Origin: Hyphomicrobiales bacterium
Lineage (GTDB): Bacteria; Pseudomonadota; Alphaproteobacteria; Rhizobiales; Rhizobiaceae
NCBI GenBank assembly: GCA_030456445.1
Contig: JAKDNM010000002.1
Span: forward strand, 21,916 to 85,915
Length of the DNA: 64,000 nucleotides
Reading direction: 5' to 3'
Shown here: piece by piece, positions 34,845 through 45,005 of the stretch
How the letters are laid out: every line of letters starts with the position of its first letter
How positions within the stretch are numbered: position 1 is the first letter of the stretch
Program-made: the position numbers and the translations under genes
The notes under the pieces: generated by a model
Told to the model about the DNA's origin: nothing
Seen by the model: the letters and a program-made list of their open reading frames with translations, nothing else
Databases searched by the model: none

Positions 34845-35405
34845 ATGGCAAAATACAGGATCAGGACCATCCAGGTCTTCAAGACCATACGCAGCATCGA
34901 GATCGAAGTAGAGGCGAAAGACGAGAACGATGCCCTGGAGGGGGCGTCCTCCGGCGCCATCGACACGCCCGAATTCGACGATCCGAACTGGAAAACCAGC
35001 TGTGACCTCCAGAACGAGGAAGTGGAACCCGCATGCCCATCGCCTTTGGCGCCGACCAAGTCGCTGGCAATGCCATCACCCATTTTTGCCCAAACACCAC
35101 GGAGCTTTCCGATGACCACGCTCGAAACCCGTCGTTTCGCCGTGATCTCCACCGCGCATGTCTCGGAGACCACGGCCAAGCGCCTCGACAACACACCGCC
35201 CAAGGAATGGCCCTGCCTCGGCGGGCCATACGGCGAATATGGCTGGTTCCTCTATGCCCATGACGAGAACGCCGGCGGCTGGCCGGACGCCATTCCTGAC
35301 GAACTCTTCAACGTCATGACCTGGGCCCGAAGACAGGGCTTCGCCTATATCCTGCTCGATTGCGACGCCGACCATGTCGAGGAATTGCCTACCTTTGACT
35401 GGTAA
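34845..35405 (+). CDS. DUF5983-like protein with N-terminal extension
   Basis: 186 residues. The C-terminal 95 residues (FAVISTAHVSETTAKRLDN, then GGPYGEYGWFLYAHDEN and WARRQGFAYILLDCDAD) match the DUF5983 family of plasmid proteins. The N-terminal 90 residues (YRIRTIQVFKTIRSIEIEVE) look like a second small protein, and an internal ATG at 35112 lies at the DUF5983 start with no good Shine-Dalgarno. The frame may therefore be a natural fusion or two overlapping products. Function unknown. Confidence 0.7.
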   Translation: MAKYRIRTIQVFKTIRSIEIEVEAKDENDALEGASSGAIDTPEFDDPNWKTSCDLQNEEVEPACPSPLAPTKSLAMPSPIFAQTPRSFPMTTLETRRFAVISTAHVSETTAKRLDNTPPKEWPCLGGPYGEYGWFLYAHDENAGGWPDAIPDELFNVMTWARRQGFAYILLDCDADHVEELPTFDW

Positions 35406-35670
35406 GCTCCAACAGCGTCCGCCCGATGGGGCACCGCGTTTCTCTGGGGGAGAGCGAGAGGCGGGCCGATTGCGGATGTGGTGCTGGCGGGAGCGGGAGC
35501 GGTGTCTTGCCGCTGCGTCTCCCGCCGCGTCGACGATCATTGATCCGCGACGGCAGTGGCGACAAGCGCGCCTGCACTGACAGTTCCCACCGCACCGGCA
35601 TCCAGCATCACCATGTCAATTCACCCGAGCCCGGCCTTCGCGCCGGGCTCCTTCGTTCCAGGAGGTTAAA
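35406..35670 (+). promoter_or_regulatory. Intergenic region with GA-rich tract and hairpin
   Basis: 265 nt without a supported gene. It holds a purine-rich tract (35431-35462), then a perfect hairpin GAGCCCGGC (35627-35635), loop CTTCGC, GCCGGGCTC (35642-35650), and AGGAGG at 35660-35665 serving the next gene. The layout recalls the leaders of DUF932 and parB. Confidence 0.5.
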
Positions 35671-36123
35671 ATGCTCTCACCGTACATCGCCGTTGGCGAT
35701 CCACCATCCGCTTATGACGTCCCGGAGAGTAGGGAAGATCAGATCATGGCGCTACTTGGCGCGCTTGGCGTCGAGGAGATCGAATTCTCCCTCGATGGTG
35801 GCGGCGATTCCGGCGACACCACGCTCGAGCATGTCCGCTATGCCGATGGCCACGAGGACAAACGTATCCCGGATATCCCCATCGGCTTTCACCCTCGTGG
35901 TGAAGCCTTCACGCTGGAAAGCTACCTCGAGAACCTCGCATCCGATCTGCCGGACGGCGACTGGGTCAACAATGAGGGCGGTTACGGCGAGGTCTTCATC
36001 AGGCCGACGGCCGATGAGGACGAACGGTTCGAATGCAACATGACCTTCCGCGATGAGTATGAGGACGAAGACGAGTTCGACGAAGATCTCGAAGACGCCG
36101 AACCCGAGGAGGGCGCCCGATGA
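35671..36123 (+). CDS. DUF6878 family protein
   Basis: 150 residues, strongly acidic at the C-terminus (DEYEDEDEFDEDLEDAEPEE). The core ALGVEEIEFSLDGGGDSGD then PRGEAFTLESYLENLASDLPDGDWVNNEGGYG fits the DUF6878 family of small plasmid proteins. ATG preceded by AGGAGG. Stop overlaps the PcfJ-like gene start (GATGA), so the two are translationally coupled. A partner or chaperone-like role is only a guess. Confidence 0.75.
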   Translation: MLSPYIAVGDPPSAYDVPESREDQIMALLGALGVEEIEFSLDGGGDSGDTTLEHVRYADGHEDKRIPDIPIGFHPRGEAFTLESYLENLASDLPDGDWVNNEGGYGEVFIRPTADEDERFECNMTFRDEYEDEDEFDEDLEDAEPEEGAR

Positions 36124-37244
36124 ACGTCGACTTGTCCGCCTCAACCTGGGAGGACCTCCACGTCCGTTCCGCCAGGGACTTGTACGCCAGTGTGCCCGCA
36201 CTCGCCAAATGTGTCGCGCATCCCGCCATCGCGGCGCTGACGGTGGCGATGACGGTCGCGCAAACGGCGATCACGATCAGGCGGCAGGAAAACAGTGTGG
36301 CCGCCCATGTCGTCATCCGCCCAAAGCCCGATGCCGATCCCGCTGTCCTGCGTCTTGTCAGACATATGGAAGCAGCGGTCACCGGGAGCGCAAGTCATGC
36401 CCGCAATACCACGCCCTTCGATCCTGGCGCCTGGCTCGAACAAGCCGGATACATCGATCTGCTCGCCGGGGCGGTCAAGGCCGGAGCGAACGAGTCCGAA
36501 CTCAAGAACATGGCCGGCATGATCTCCGAGGCGATCGCGAAACTGTCATCGCAAGTCGGCCACCTCACGGACATGCATCTCAATCGTCTCTTGCGCCGAG
36601 ACCTGCCGCAGCTTGACGAGCGCCCCTCCGGGCCGTCCTCGACGCTGGAATGGCTGCTGGCGGTCGATCGCTCCGGCGACGTGGGGCGGCCTGTCGTTCT
36701 GTTGCGTCGCTGGCAGGCCCTCGAAATCTACGCCGCGCTCTCGACGGTCCTGCGCGAAAAGCCCGTAACGCTCGCAATCGACGAGGGCCGGCCGCTCAAG
36801 CCGATCCTGATGGACCGGCTCAAAGTCTCCGCGGCCGAGCTGAAGGCCCTTCGTGGCGCCCGTTGCCTCCCAGCCGCGCTCAAGTCCGCTGTCGATCTGG
36901 AGCACGCCGTGGTCGAACTCAAGGCTCATGGCGTACCGCTTGCCGAATGGCCGGGTCGAGGCGAGCCGGACCAGCCCGCCGCATGGCTGCAATCGCCCTG
37001 GGCCGGTGTTCATCGCAATACGATCGTCAGGGTGGACTATGTCGGCAATCAGCATGCACGCGATGCCGTCGGCGCGCTCGCCGAGGACATTCTGAGGCCG
37101 CTTGCCGTTCATCGTGCGGCGATCGCAAGGCGCGGCGATCTTGCTTACAGCTTCCTCCACTCTTTCGACTTCCCCGCTGGGTTGAGGAGCAGCGAGGACC
37201 GGCGGGCGTTCCTTGCCGTCCTTAACCGCGCCATCATCGGCTAG
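36120..37244 (+). CDS. PcfJ domain protein, N-terminal part ending at a TAG
   Basis: 374 codons ending at TAG 37242-37244. The same frame continues without another stop to 37904 and supplies the PcfJ core, so this is the first part of one gene of 594 codons. The N-terminal half is helical (LAKCVAHPAIAALTVAMTVA) with no known domain; the last part (HSFDFPAGLRSSEDRRAFLAVLN) leads into the PcfJ region. PcfJ-like genes are hallmarks of conjugative plasmids. TAG could derive from CAG by one C-to-T change. The product may be non-functional unless suppressed. Confidence 0.75.
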   Translation: MNVDLSASTWEDLHVRSARDLYASVPALAKCVAHPAIAALTVAMTVAQTAITIRRQENSVAAHVVIRPKPDADPAVLRLVRHMEAAVTGSASHARNTTPFDPGAWLEQAGYIDLLAGAVKAGANESELKNMAGMISEAIAKLSSQVGHLTDMHLNRLLRRDLPQLDERPSGPSSTLEWLLAVDRSGDVGRPVVLLRRWQALEIYAALSTVLREKPVTLAIDEGRPLKPILMDRLKVSAAELKALRGARCLPAALKSAVDLEHAVVELKAHGVPLAEWPGRGEPDQPAAWLQSPWAGVHRNTIVRVDYVGNQHARDAVGALAEDILRPLAVHRAAIARRGDLAYSFLHSFDFPAGLRSSEDRRAFLAVLNRAIIG

Positions 37245-37904
37245 CGCGGCGTCAAGGCCTTCCAGGAAGCGGTCGAACTCTGGCATCGGCGTGTCGCGAC
37301 AATCTCCGCGGTGCGCCACGAGCGCAGGACCAACCGGCCCGGCTGGCCGGCGATCTGCCCGCCATGGCGCTGTGACCGAGGCATCCACGAGATTGTCCCC
37401 ATCACTTCGGCGGCCGGTCTGGTCGAGGAAGGCAACCGGCTCGATCATTGCGTCGGCGGGTATTATCCGCAATGCCGCTCCGGGGCCGTGCAGATCCTGT
37501 CGCTGAGGCGCGACGGAACGCACGCCGCGACCATCGAACTGACGCTCTCCGGTACGACGGCCGACACTCTGTTTTTCCAGGTCGGGCAGTTCAAGGCACG
37601 TCGCAACAGGCGGCCGGACGATGAGTTGCATGACGTCCTGCGAGCGTTCCTCGCGGCTTTGAACAGCGGCGCCCATCCGTTTTTCCGGTCACGGCTTGCC
37701 GCCTATCGCAAGCGCATGGAGTGCGACGGCGATTATCTCTGGAGTGCCCGCGCACTCCAGATCGCGCATGCGCGGGACGTGTTCCCGCTTTATCTGCCGT
37801 TGTTGCCGCGCGGCACGCCCGCCGACCTCAATGGCTGGTGTGAACAGACCGGCCTTACTGCCGCCCTCGATCGCGCCGCGGCGCTCCTTTCACGCTCGGC
37901 CTGA
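37245..37904 (+). pseudogene. PcfJ domain core, in frame after the amber codon
   Basis: Continues the frame of 36120-37244 immediately after the TAG (KAFQEAVELWHRRVATISAVR). It contains the PcfJ signature LVEEGNRLDHCVGGYYPQC with its conserved His-Cys, then TIELTLSGTTADTLFFQVGQ. No ribosome site lies before the first usable internal start (GTG around 37311), so efficient separate expression is doubtful. Read together with the upstream part it would be a normal-length PcfJ protein of the backbone. Confidence 0.75.
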
Positions 37905-37946
37905 TCCGGCCATTCCAACCTCATTCCCGACAAGGAGAACCGTACG

Positions 37947-38609
37947 ATGCATCCGTACGACCATGCGCGCTCGTCCGCAAAAATCCATGGCGGCTGCTGG
38001 AGCGACTATTTTGCCGTCCATGCCTGGTTCGACGCCACCAAGGCCGCCCAATGCCGTTTCACACACCGGGCGCTACGACATCATATCGAGGGCGTCGCCG
38101 AGGCCGTTTCGGTCTTCGGGCCCTCCATCGTCAATCGTGACGGCGAGAAGGTCGCGACCGAGCAACTCGGCATGCAGCACCTTGAGGAGGATTGCACGTA
38201 TCCGCCCGAAGCGACGGTCTGGCTTATCGATTTCGATGCGCCTCACTGGTTGCCGATCTCGGAGCTGGACAGCACCGAACTTGCCAATGCCAGCGCCGCC
38301 CGCTTCGGAGGCGACCCGAGCGCCTATCTCGCATTGCACACCTGGTTCCTGGAAACCCGGAACTGGTCGGCCGGCCCGGAACACCTTGTGTTCAGGCACC
38401 ATGCCTTCGGGATCTTCGAAGCCGAAGCGCGATTTGGTCCGGTGATCGCTTTGGGCGACGGCAAGGCGGTGCCAACACGCGTGGTGGCCGAACGCCACGT
38501 GCAACAGGTTCTCGGCCGCGTTCCGTCCGCTACCGATTTCCTCAGGCGCATCAAGGGCGAGCGCTGGATGCTGCAGGCGACTTCGCCGCGCAAGCTCGGC
38601 CTCGCCTGA
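37947..38609 (+). CDS. DUF6915 protein with two tandem domain copies
   Basis: 220 residues. Two related halves: residues 15-80 (YFAVHAWFDATKAA, HRALRHHIEGVAEAVSVFG, ATEQLGMQHLEEDC) and 130-200 (YLALHTWFLETRNW, HLVFRHHAFGIFEAEARFG, VVAERHVQQVLG). The shared pattern is hAHTWF...HRAxRHHxxGIxEAxxxFG...xxxxHVxxxxG, which I associate with DUF6915. The histidine spacing could suggest a metal site, but this is unproven. ATG follows AAGGAGAACC. Confidence 0.75.
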   Translation: MHPYDHARSSAKIHGGCWSDYFAVHAWFDATKAAQCRFTHRALRHHIEGVAEAVSVFGPSIVNRDGEKVATEQLGMQHLEEDCTYPPEATVWLIDFDAPHWLPISELDSTELANASAARFGGDPSAYLALHTWFLETRNWSAGPEHLVFRHHAFGIFEAEARFGPVIALGDGKAVPTRVVAERHVQQVLGRVPSATDFLRRIKGERWMLQATSPRKLGLA

Positions 38610-38722
38610 TCCCCTGATCCACCGCGGCCGACCAGCCCGACCGCTCTCCAACGACACCACCCGGCAGTTGCGACGACGCGGTTCGTGCCGCGCGGCGCCG
38701 ACCTGCGCTCAGGAGAAGCTCC

Positions 38723-39352
38723 ATGACCACGCATCCACCCTTCAGGAAGGTTTTCGACGGCGTCGCCACACGCGAACAGATGTTCCGGCTGTTCGATCAC
38801 CACCGCGATGATCCCGATGTCGATCCCCTCTCCGGCAAACCATATGCCGGCGAATGGTTTGAGACCGAGCCGGCCCAATACCATTTCATGCTCGGGCTGC
38901 TACCGCCGCTCTTCCAGAGGTCCGGCATGTTCGGCCTGTCCGAATACAAGGCCGGCAACGTCACCAGCGTGTTTTTCGCGATCAGGATCCGCGGTCGCGA
39001 ACGCTGGTTCCATGGCTTCTGCGACCTCACCGACAGACAATCCCCGGACAAGATGCGCGCCGCCATCATTGCACACGAGACCGGCGCGACCGACAGCATG
39101 ACCCGCGAGGAAAAACTCGAGGCGATCTGGAATGCGACGCATCCGGACTTCAAGGGGATCGCAGGGAGATCCGATCCCGGCGACTGGCCGGCGGAGCACC
39201 ATGGCAAACGCTTTGTCTTCGTCCGCGGTGGACCAGACAGGGTCCTGAAGCTGCTCGAAGACCTGTCGGACGACGAGATCGAGATCCGCATGTCGGCGAT
39301 CCGCGCGCAACGCGCCAAAAGAGGAGGGACCAACGATGCGGACCCATCGTAA
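38723..39352 (+). CDS. DUF1419 family protein
   Basis: 209 residues. REQMFRLFDHHRDDPDVDPLSGKPYAGEW followed by MLGLLPPLFQRSGMFGLSEY and FFAIRIRGRERWFHGFCDL matches the DUF1419 family of rhizobial plasmid proteins; the N-terminal 70 residues are the diagnostic part. ATG preceded by AGGAGAAG. The stop lies inside the next gene, which starts 17 nt earlier in another frame, so translation is coupled. Function unknown. Confidence 0.75.
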   Translation: MTTHPPFRKVFDGVATREQMFRLFDHHRDDPDVDPLSGKPYAGEWFETEPAQYHFMLGLLPPLFQRSGMFGLSEYKAGNVTSVFFAIRIRGRERWFHGFCDLTDRQSPDKMRAAIIAHETGATDSMTREEKLEAIWNATHPDFKGIAGRSDPGDWPAEHHGKRFVFVRGGPDRVLKLLEDLSDDEIEIRMSAIRAQRAKRGGTNDADPS

Positions 39353-39773
39353 GCAGATTTCCCCTGCGGGCGAAAAGATCTACGAGGCGCACTCGACCTA
39401 TACGGCCAGCCTCGGTGCTCCCGATCGTTGCCGATACCGGTGCACACTGCCCGGAGCGCCAACCGTCGCCGACCTCGTCCACCCTGGGGATACCGTCTCC
39501 ACGTCTTACGATACCGGCGGTGTCGTAATCGAGGTGAAGGAACATTTCTACGCAGCACCGACGGGCGAGACGCTGTCGCACTTCACCATCGTCTATGTGC
39601 CGCCCGATCGGGCGGCAAAGCACGGCGATACCGACCGGCACTGGATCAACGAATGCGTCGCCGTCGGCGGCCGCATCCTGAAGTTGTTCGAAGCCAATAC
39701 GGACGAGGTCTTTGTCGTCGGCCGCATTCAAACGGCCGGGCCCCGGCGAACAAGGTCAATCCTCGTCTCGTAG
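39336..39773 (+). CDS. Conserved hypothetical backbone protein
   Basis: 145 residues, overlapping the DUF1419 gene by 17 nt with GAGGAGGG just upstream. Beta-rich composition (DTVSTSYDTGGVVIEVKEHF, TLSHFTIVYVPPDRA) without a recognised domain. The TGG-VIEV pattern resembles small SH3-like or DUF barrels. It follows the usual gene order of this backbone. No membrane segment. Confidence 0.6.
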   Translation: MRTHRKQISPAGEKIYEAHSTYTASLGAPDRCRYRCTLPGAPTVADLVHPGDTVSTSYDTGGVVIEVKEHFYAAPTGETLSHFTIVYVPPDRAAKHGDTDRHWINECVAVGGRILKLFEANTDEVFVVGRIQTAGPRRTRSILVS

Positions 39774-39982
39774 ACGCGGCAACGCCGCGATCGGCGAGCG
39801 TCGCTGCCGCGATCCGCCGCCGATCGGCTCGACGACACGATCAACCAGTCCTCGAACAGCCAACGGATCTGATCGAACCGGCAAATCCCGCAGATACCCC
39901 GCCAGCGCCTCGTGGCCCGGTCCCGCGGGGCTTTCGCATTTTCAGGGTCCCGCAAGCGGCCCTCCAACAGGAGAGAAATTCA

Positions 39983-40366
39983 ATGTCACGCCTGAACGAT
40001 CCTGAGAACTTCCGCGGTCGCGTCAACTATGCGGCCCGGGTCATTGCCTACGGCCGCCGCGCGACGCGGGCTTTCGACAATTGCTTTGAGAACTATGACG
40101 GTGACGAAGTCGCAACCGCGATCCTGCGTCGCTCGAAAAAGAACGCCCGCCTCGCCGCCAATCTCCAGCGCTATCTAAGCGTCGCCTCCATCGAGGCGGC
40201 CGCACAACGGCTCGCTGATGTTCCTACCCGAAAGCTGCCGGAAATCGCCCGGCAGACGCGCGCGCGCCGGAAGGCCGAATTCGACGCGTGGTTCGAGCAG
40301 CACCAGACGAGCGATGCCGGCGAGACCGCAGACGAAACCACTGCCGAGACAGGGAGTCCGTCATGA
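39983..40366 (+). CDS. Conserved hypothetical backbone protein
   Basis: 127 residues, helical and basic (RVIAYGRRATRAFDNCFENY, then EIARQTRARRKAEFDAWFEQ), with an acidic tail. ATG at 39983 has AGGAGAG nearby. The open frame upstream to 39428 is a shadow of the preceding gene and is not used. Its TGA overlaps an ATG at 40363 that begins the next backbone gene; that gene is interrupted within five codons by the redox block. Confidence 0.65.
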   Translation: MSRLNDPENFRGRVNYAARVIAYGRRATRAFDNCFENYDGDEVATAILRRSKKNARLAANLQRYLSVASIEAAAQRLADVPTRKLPEIARQTRARRKAEFDAWFEQHQTSDAGETADETTAETGSPS

Positions 40367-40375
40367 CCGCCTCTA

Positions 40376-40966
40376 TCACTGCACGACTTTCAGATTGTCC
40401 AACCACTCCGTAACTCGTTCTATGGTTTGCCGCTCTTGTGGTGCCTGCATGGAGAAGCCCTCGACAAGATTGGCCCCTCGCGCATGACTGGCGACAACAT
40501 CCAAGCTGTTGCCCAACCCGTAGCCGCCATGCGTGACGAGTGGGATGATAGTCTTGCCCGAAAGATCGTGCGCGGCGAGGAAGGAGCGAGCTACCGGCGG
40601 CGCGGTCATTCCCCAAATCGGAAAGGCCAGAAATACCGTTCTGTATGAGGCGATGTCGGCGACTTTCGCCTTCAACGGCGGTTCGTAGCCGCGATCGGTT
40701 TCCTGTTTCGCTTGCTCTACGGTCTCGAAGTAGTCGGCCGGATAGGGATTCTCCGGTACGATTTCAAACAGGTCGGCTTGCAGGGCGCGGCCGACTTGAC
40801 CCGCTACAACGCGCGTGTTTCCGCTTCGCGAAAAGTACGGAACAAGTATCTTGCCTGAAGGGAGTTGCGCCGCTGCGGCCGAAGTAACCGGCGCGACTCC
40901 CGCTGCCGTAAGGGATAAGAGCAGCGAGGTCATGAATAGTTCCCTTCGCGTTGGATTGTCGATCAT
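40376..40966 (-). CDS. Flavodoxin-like protein with export signal
   Basis: 196 residues. Signal with RR motif and hydrophobic core (NPTRRELFMTSLLLSLTAAG), then a flavodoxin-type FMN loop VPYFSRSGNTRVVAGQV and HGGYGLGNSLDVVA. Similar exported flavodoxins occur with aldo-keto reductases and alpha/beta hydrolases in redox/detoxification clusters. Its TGA at 40376-40378 falls exactly at the left edge of the inserted block. Probably transcribed alone from the region near 40970-41090. Confidence 0.85.
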   Translation of the reverse strand: MIDNPTRRELFMTSLLLSLTAAGVAPVTSAAAAQLPSGKILVPYFSRSGNTRVVAGQVGRALQADLFEIVPENPYPADYFETVEQAKQETDRGYEPPLKAKVADIASYRTVFLAFPIWGMTAPPVARSFLAAHDLSGKTIIPLVTHGGYGLGNSLDVVASHARGANLVEGFSMQAPQERQTIERVTEWLDNLKVVQ

Positions 40967-41098
40967 GGTCTTGCTCCAAAAAGTGGATCAACGGCCGGTC
41001 GTTTTGAGCACCGCTTCCGGCAGGCGTTCGCCTCGAACCTCAATCTTTGAAAGTGCAGCCGCGAGGCCGTCCGCTGCCGCGACGCCGAGGCTTTCAGC

Positions 41099-42977
<1,879 letters not shown>

Positions 42978-43117
42978 TCAAGAGGTGGCCCAACCAATCG
43001 GCCGGCGAGGGCCTGAATCTTGGTCGCCCATGCGGCAGGCCAGCCTCTACGGATCATGATCGGAAATTTAGCGCCTGCCGCAGCTTGCGATAACGTGCTA
43101 TAATCCGCATGAGCCTT

Positions 43118-43130
43118 TTAGTTGAGCTAA
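43118..43130. promoter_or_regulatory. Candidate LysR site (dyad)
   Basis: TTAGTTGAGCTAA: an imperfect dyad 3 nt before the lysR ATG, in the AKR-lysR divergent region. A closely similar dyad, TTAAGTTCAACTTAA, lies at 47341-47355 upstream of the last hydrolase. The inner T and A of the second are spaced T-N11-A, the LysR pattern. Binding is inferred. Confidence 0.5.
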
Positions 43131-43133
43131 CAA

Positions 43134-44030
43134 ATGCAAACAGAAAACCTCAACGACCTTGCTGCATTCGCCACGGTCGCCACAGAACGGAGCTTCACGC
43201 GCGCGGCGGCCAAACTCGGCATTTCGCCGTCAGCTCTCAGCCAGACCATCCGAAACCTGGAGGAACGTCTAGGGATCAGGTTGCTGACGCGCACCACGCG
43301 CAACGTTGCACCCACGGAAGCCGGCGAACGCCTGCTGCGCACCGTTGTGCCGCGCTTCGAGGAAATCCACGCCGAGCTGTCGGCTTTGAGTGAGCTTCGC
43401 GACAAGCCTGCCGGGACCGTCCGCATCACCGCAGGCGAGCACCCGGTTTTCACGATCCTACAGCCGGCGCTGAAGCGGTTCCTTCTCGACTACCCCGACA
43501 TCAACGTGGAGATCACCGTAGATTACGGCCTCACCGATATCGTTGCGGAGGGCTTCGACGCGGGCGTCCGCATGGGCGAACAGGTCGCGAAAGATATGAT
43601 CGCGGTGCGCATCGGTCCCGACATGCGCATGGCGGTCGTTGCATCGCCGGCCTATTTTGAGCGGAATCCGCCGCCCGAGACGCCGCAAGACCTTACCGCG
43701 CACAAGTGCATCACCATTCGGTTTCCGACCCACGGCGGGCTGTTTCATTGGGGCCTGGAGAAGGACGGCCACGAGGTGAAAGTACGAACCGAGGGCCAGC
43801 TCGTGTTCAACAGCCTGCCTATGCGGCTCCAATCGGCTCTGGACGGCTTGGGGGTGGCCTACATGCCCGAAGACCAGGCGCTACCTCACATCGAGGCGGG
43901 GCGGCTGGTGCGGGTTCTGGAGGACTGGTGCCCTTATTTCCCCGGCTATCACCTTTACTATCCGAGCAGGCGGCAGAACTCGCCGGCCCTGGCTATGCTG
44001 GTCAACACTCTGCGCTATCGCGGAGCCTGA
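43134..44030 (+). CDS. LysR family transcriptional regulator
   Basis: 298 residues. N-terminal HTH ([40 protein letters not shown]) and a C-terminal effector domain ([21 protein letters not shown], then [19 protein letters not shown]). It resembles AaeR/YafC-type regulators that control nearby aldo-keto reductases. Its position at the centre of the block, divergent from the AKR operon and converging on the cupin operon, makes it the likely local regulator. Full length with no lesion. Confidence 0.93.
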   Translation: MQTENLNDLAAFATVATERSFTRAAAKLGISPSALSQTIRNLEERLGIRLLTRTTRNVAPTEAGERLLRTVVPRFEEIHAELSALSELRDKPAGTVRITAGEHPVFTILQPALKRFLLDYPDINVEITVDYGLTDIVAEGFDAGVRMGEQVAKDMIAVRIGPDMRMAVVASPAYFERNPPPETPQDLTAHKCITIRFPTHGGLFHWGLEKDGHEVKVRTEGQLVFNSLPMRLQSALDGLGVAYMPEDQALPHIEAGRLVRVLEDWCPYFPGYHLYYPSRRQNSPALAMLVNTLRYRGA

Positions 44031-44512
44031 CGATATTGTTCGTCTGAAACCTTTTCCAGCCATTCGACCGTCTTGCCGTCGAGCGCTTCGGAGAAGGCGA
44101 TATGACTCATGCCGACCGTGGGGCTTGCGCCGTGCCAGTGCTTCACGCCGGGCGGAATCCAGATGGTATCGCCCGGCCGGATTTCCTGAACGGGGCCGCC
44201 CCATTCCTGCACCAGGCCGACGCCGGCCGTCACGATCAGCGTTTGACCGAGTGGATGCGTGTGCCAGGCGGTGCGCGCGGCCGGCTCGAAAGTGACGGTC
44301 GCGCCGCTTATCCGGGCAAGCCCGCTCCCCTTGAACGGATCATCGACGCGGACGACGCCGGTAAAATTGTCGGGCGAGCCGGCGCGGGAAGGCTGTGATC
44401 CTGTATGGGTGACGACGATTGCAGAATTCGCATCATTGGCCATCGCAGGGGTTCCTATGATTGCAGTTGAGAGAACGAGCGCAGAGGTTCCAAGGAACTC
44501 GCGCCGCCTCAC
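44015..44512 (-). CDS. Exported cupin domain protein
   Basis: 165 residues. [24 protein letters not shown] is a Tat-type signal (split here as RRREFLG followed by LSTAIIG). The cupin core has [14 protein letters not shown] and [13 protein letters not shown], which provide the metal-binding histidines. The GTG start at 44512 overlaps the CMD gene stop (GTGA); the 51-nt longer frame is not needed. It converges on lysR with a 16-nt overlap. Periplasmic metal-dependent cupin; substrate unknown. Confidence 0.85.
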   Translation of the reverse strand: MRRREFLGTSALVLSTAIIGTPAMANDANSAIVVTHTGSQPSRAGSPDNFTGVVRVDDPFKGSGLARISGATVTFEPAARTAWHTHPLGQTLIVTAGVGLVQEWGGPVQEIRPGDTIWIPPGVKHWHGASPTVGMSHIAFSEALDGKTVEWLEKVSDEQYRQAPR

Positions 44513-44934
44513 TTCTGAAAGACCTCTTTCGCGATCGCCAAAGAAGAAACCGCACTCGGCCATCCCGAATAGAAAGCCATGTGGGTGATCGTTTCTATGA
44601 TCTCATCCTTGGTCAGGCCGTTTTGAAGGCCGATAGCGATGTGCGATCGAAGCTGGTCGGGGCGGTTGAGGGCGATCAGCGCCGTTATGGTGACAAGGCT
44701 GCGATCACGCTTGGAAAGGCCGGGCCGTTCCCAAATGTCACCATAGAGCACGTTGTCGGTCAGCTCGGCCATCTTCGGCGCGATATCGCCATAGAGCTGC
44801 TGCGCACGCGAAGGCTGCCTTGCCGTCGCATCGGATGCGGCGGGGGTCTGGCTTTGAGCATTAGCCATAGTGGAAATTCCTCCGGTAAGGGCGAGGCTCG
44901 CGACGACGAGCAGATTTCGGGTGATCTTTTTCAA
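44509..44934 (-). CDS. Carboxymuconolactone decarboxylase (CMD) family protein, exported
   Basis: 141 residues from a TTG at 44934 with GGAGGAACC upstream. Signal-like N-terminus ([19 protein letters not shown]) followed by the CMD core [20 protein letters not shown] and [24 protein letters not shown], with the CxxC of the peroxidase-type branch absent. Such proteins share operons with cupins, as here where the stop overlaps the cupin start. The fold may bind small cyclic or quinone-like compounds; reaction not assigned. Confidence 0.83.
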   Translation of the reverse strand: MKKITRNLLVVASLALTGGISTMANAQSQTPAASDATARQPSRAQQLYGDIAPKMAELTDNVLYGDIWERPGLSKRDRSLVTITALIALNRPDQLRSHIAIGLQNGLTKDEIIETITHMAFYSGWPSAVSSLAIAKEVFQK

Positions 44935-45005
44935 TGTTGTGGTTCCTCCGGTGGCTGGAAAAACATAGCGCCCAAGCACCAGCCTGGGCGCTATGTTGCG
45001 CGCGG

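Noticed and set aside
43085..43104. TATAAT at 43099-43104 as a -10 for lysR
   Set aside because: The only TTG-like -35 (TTGCGA, 43085-43090) is 8 nt away, too close for a sigma70 promoter.
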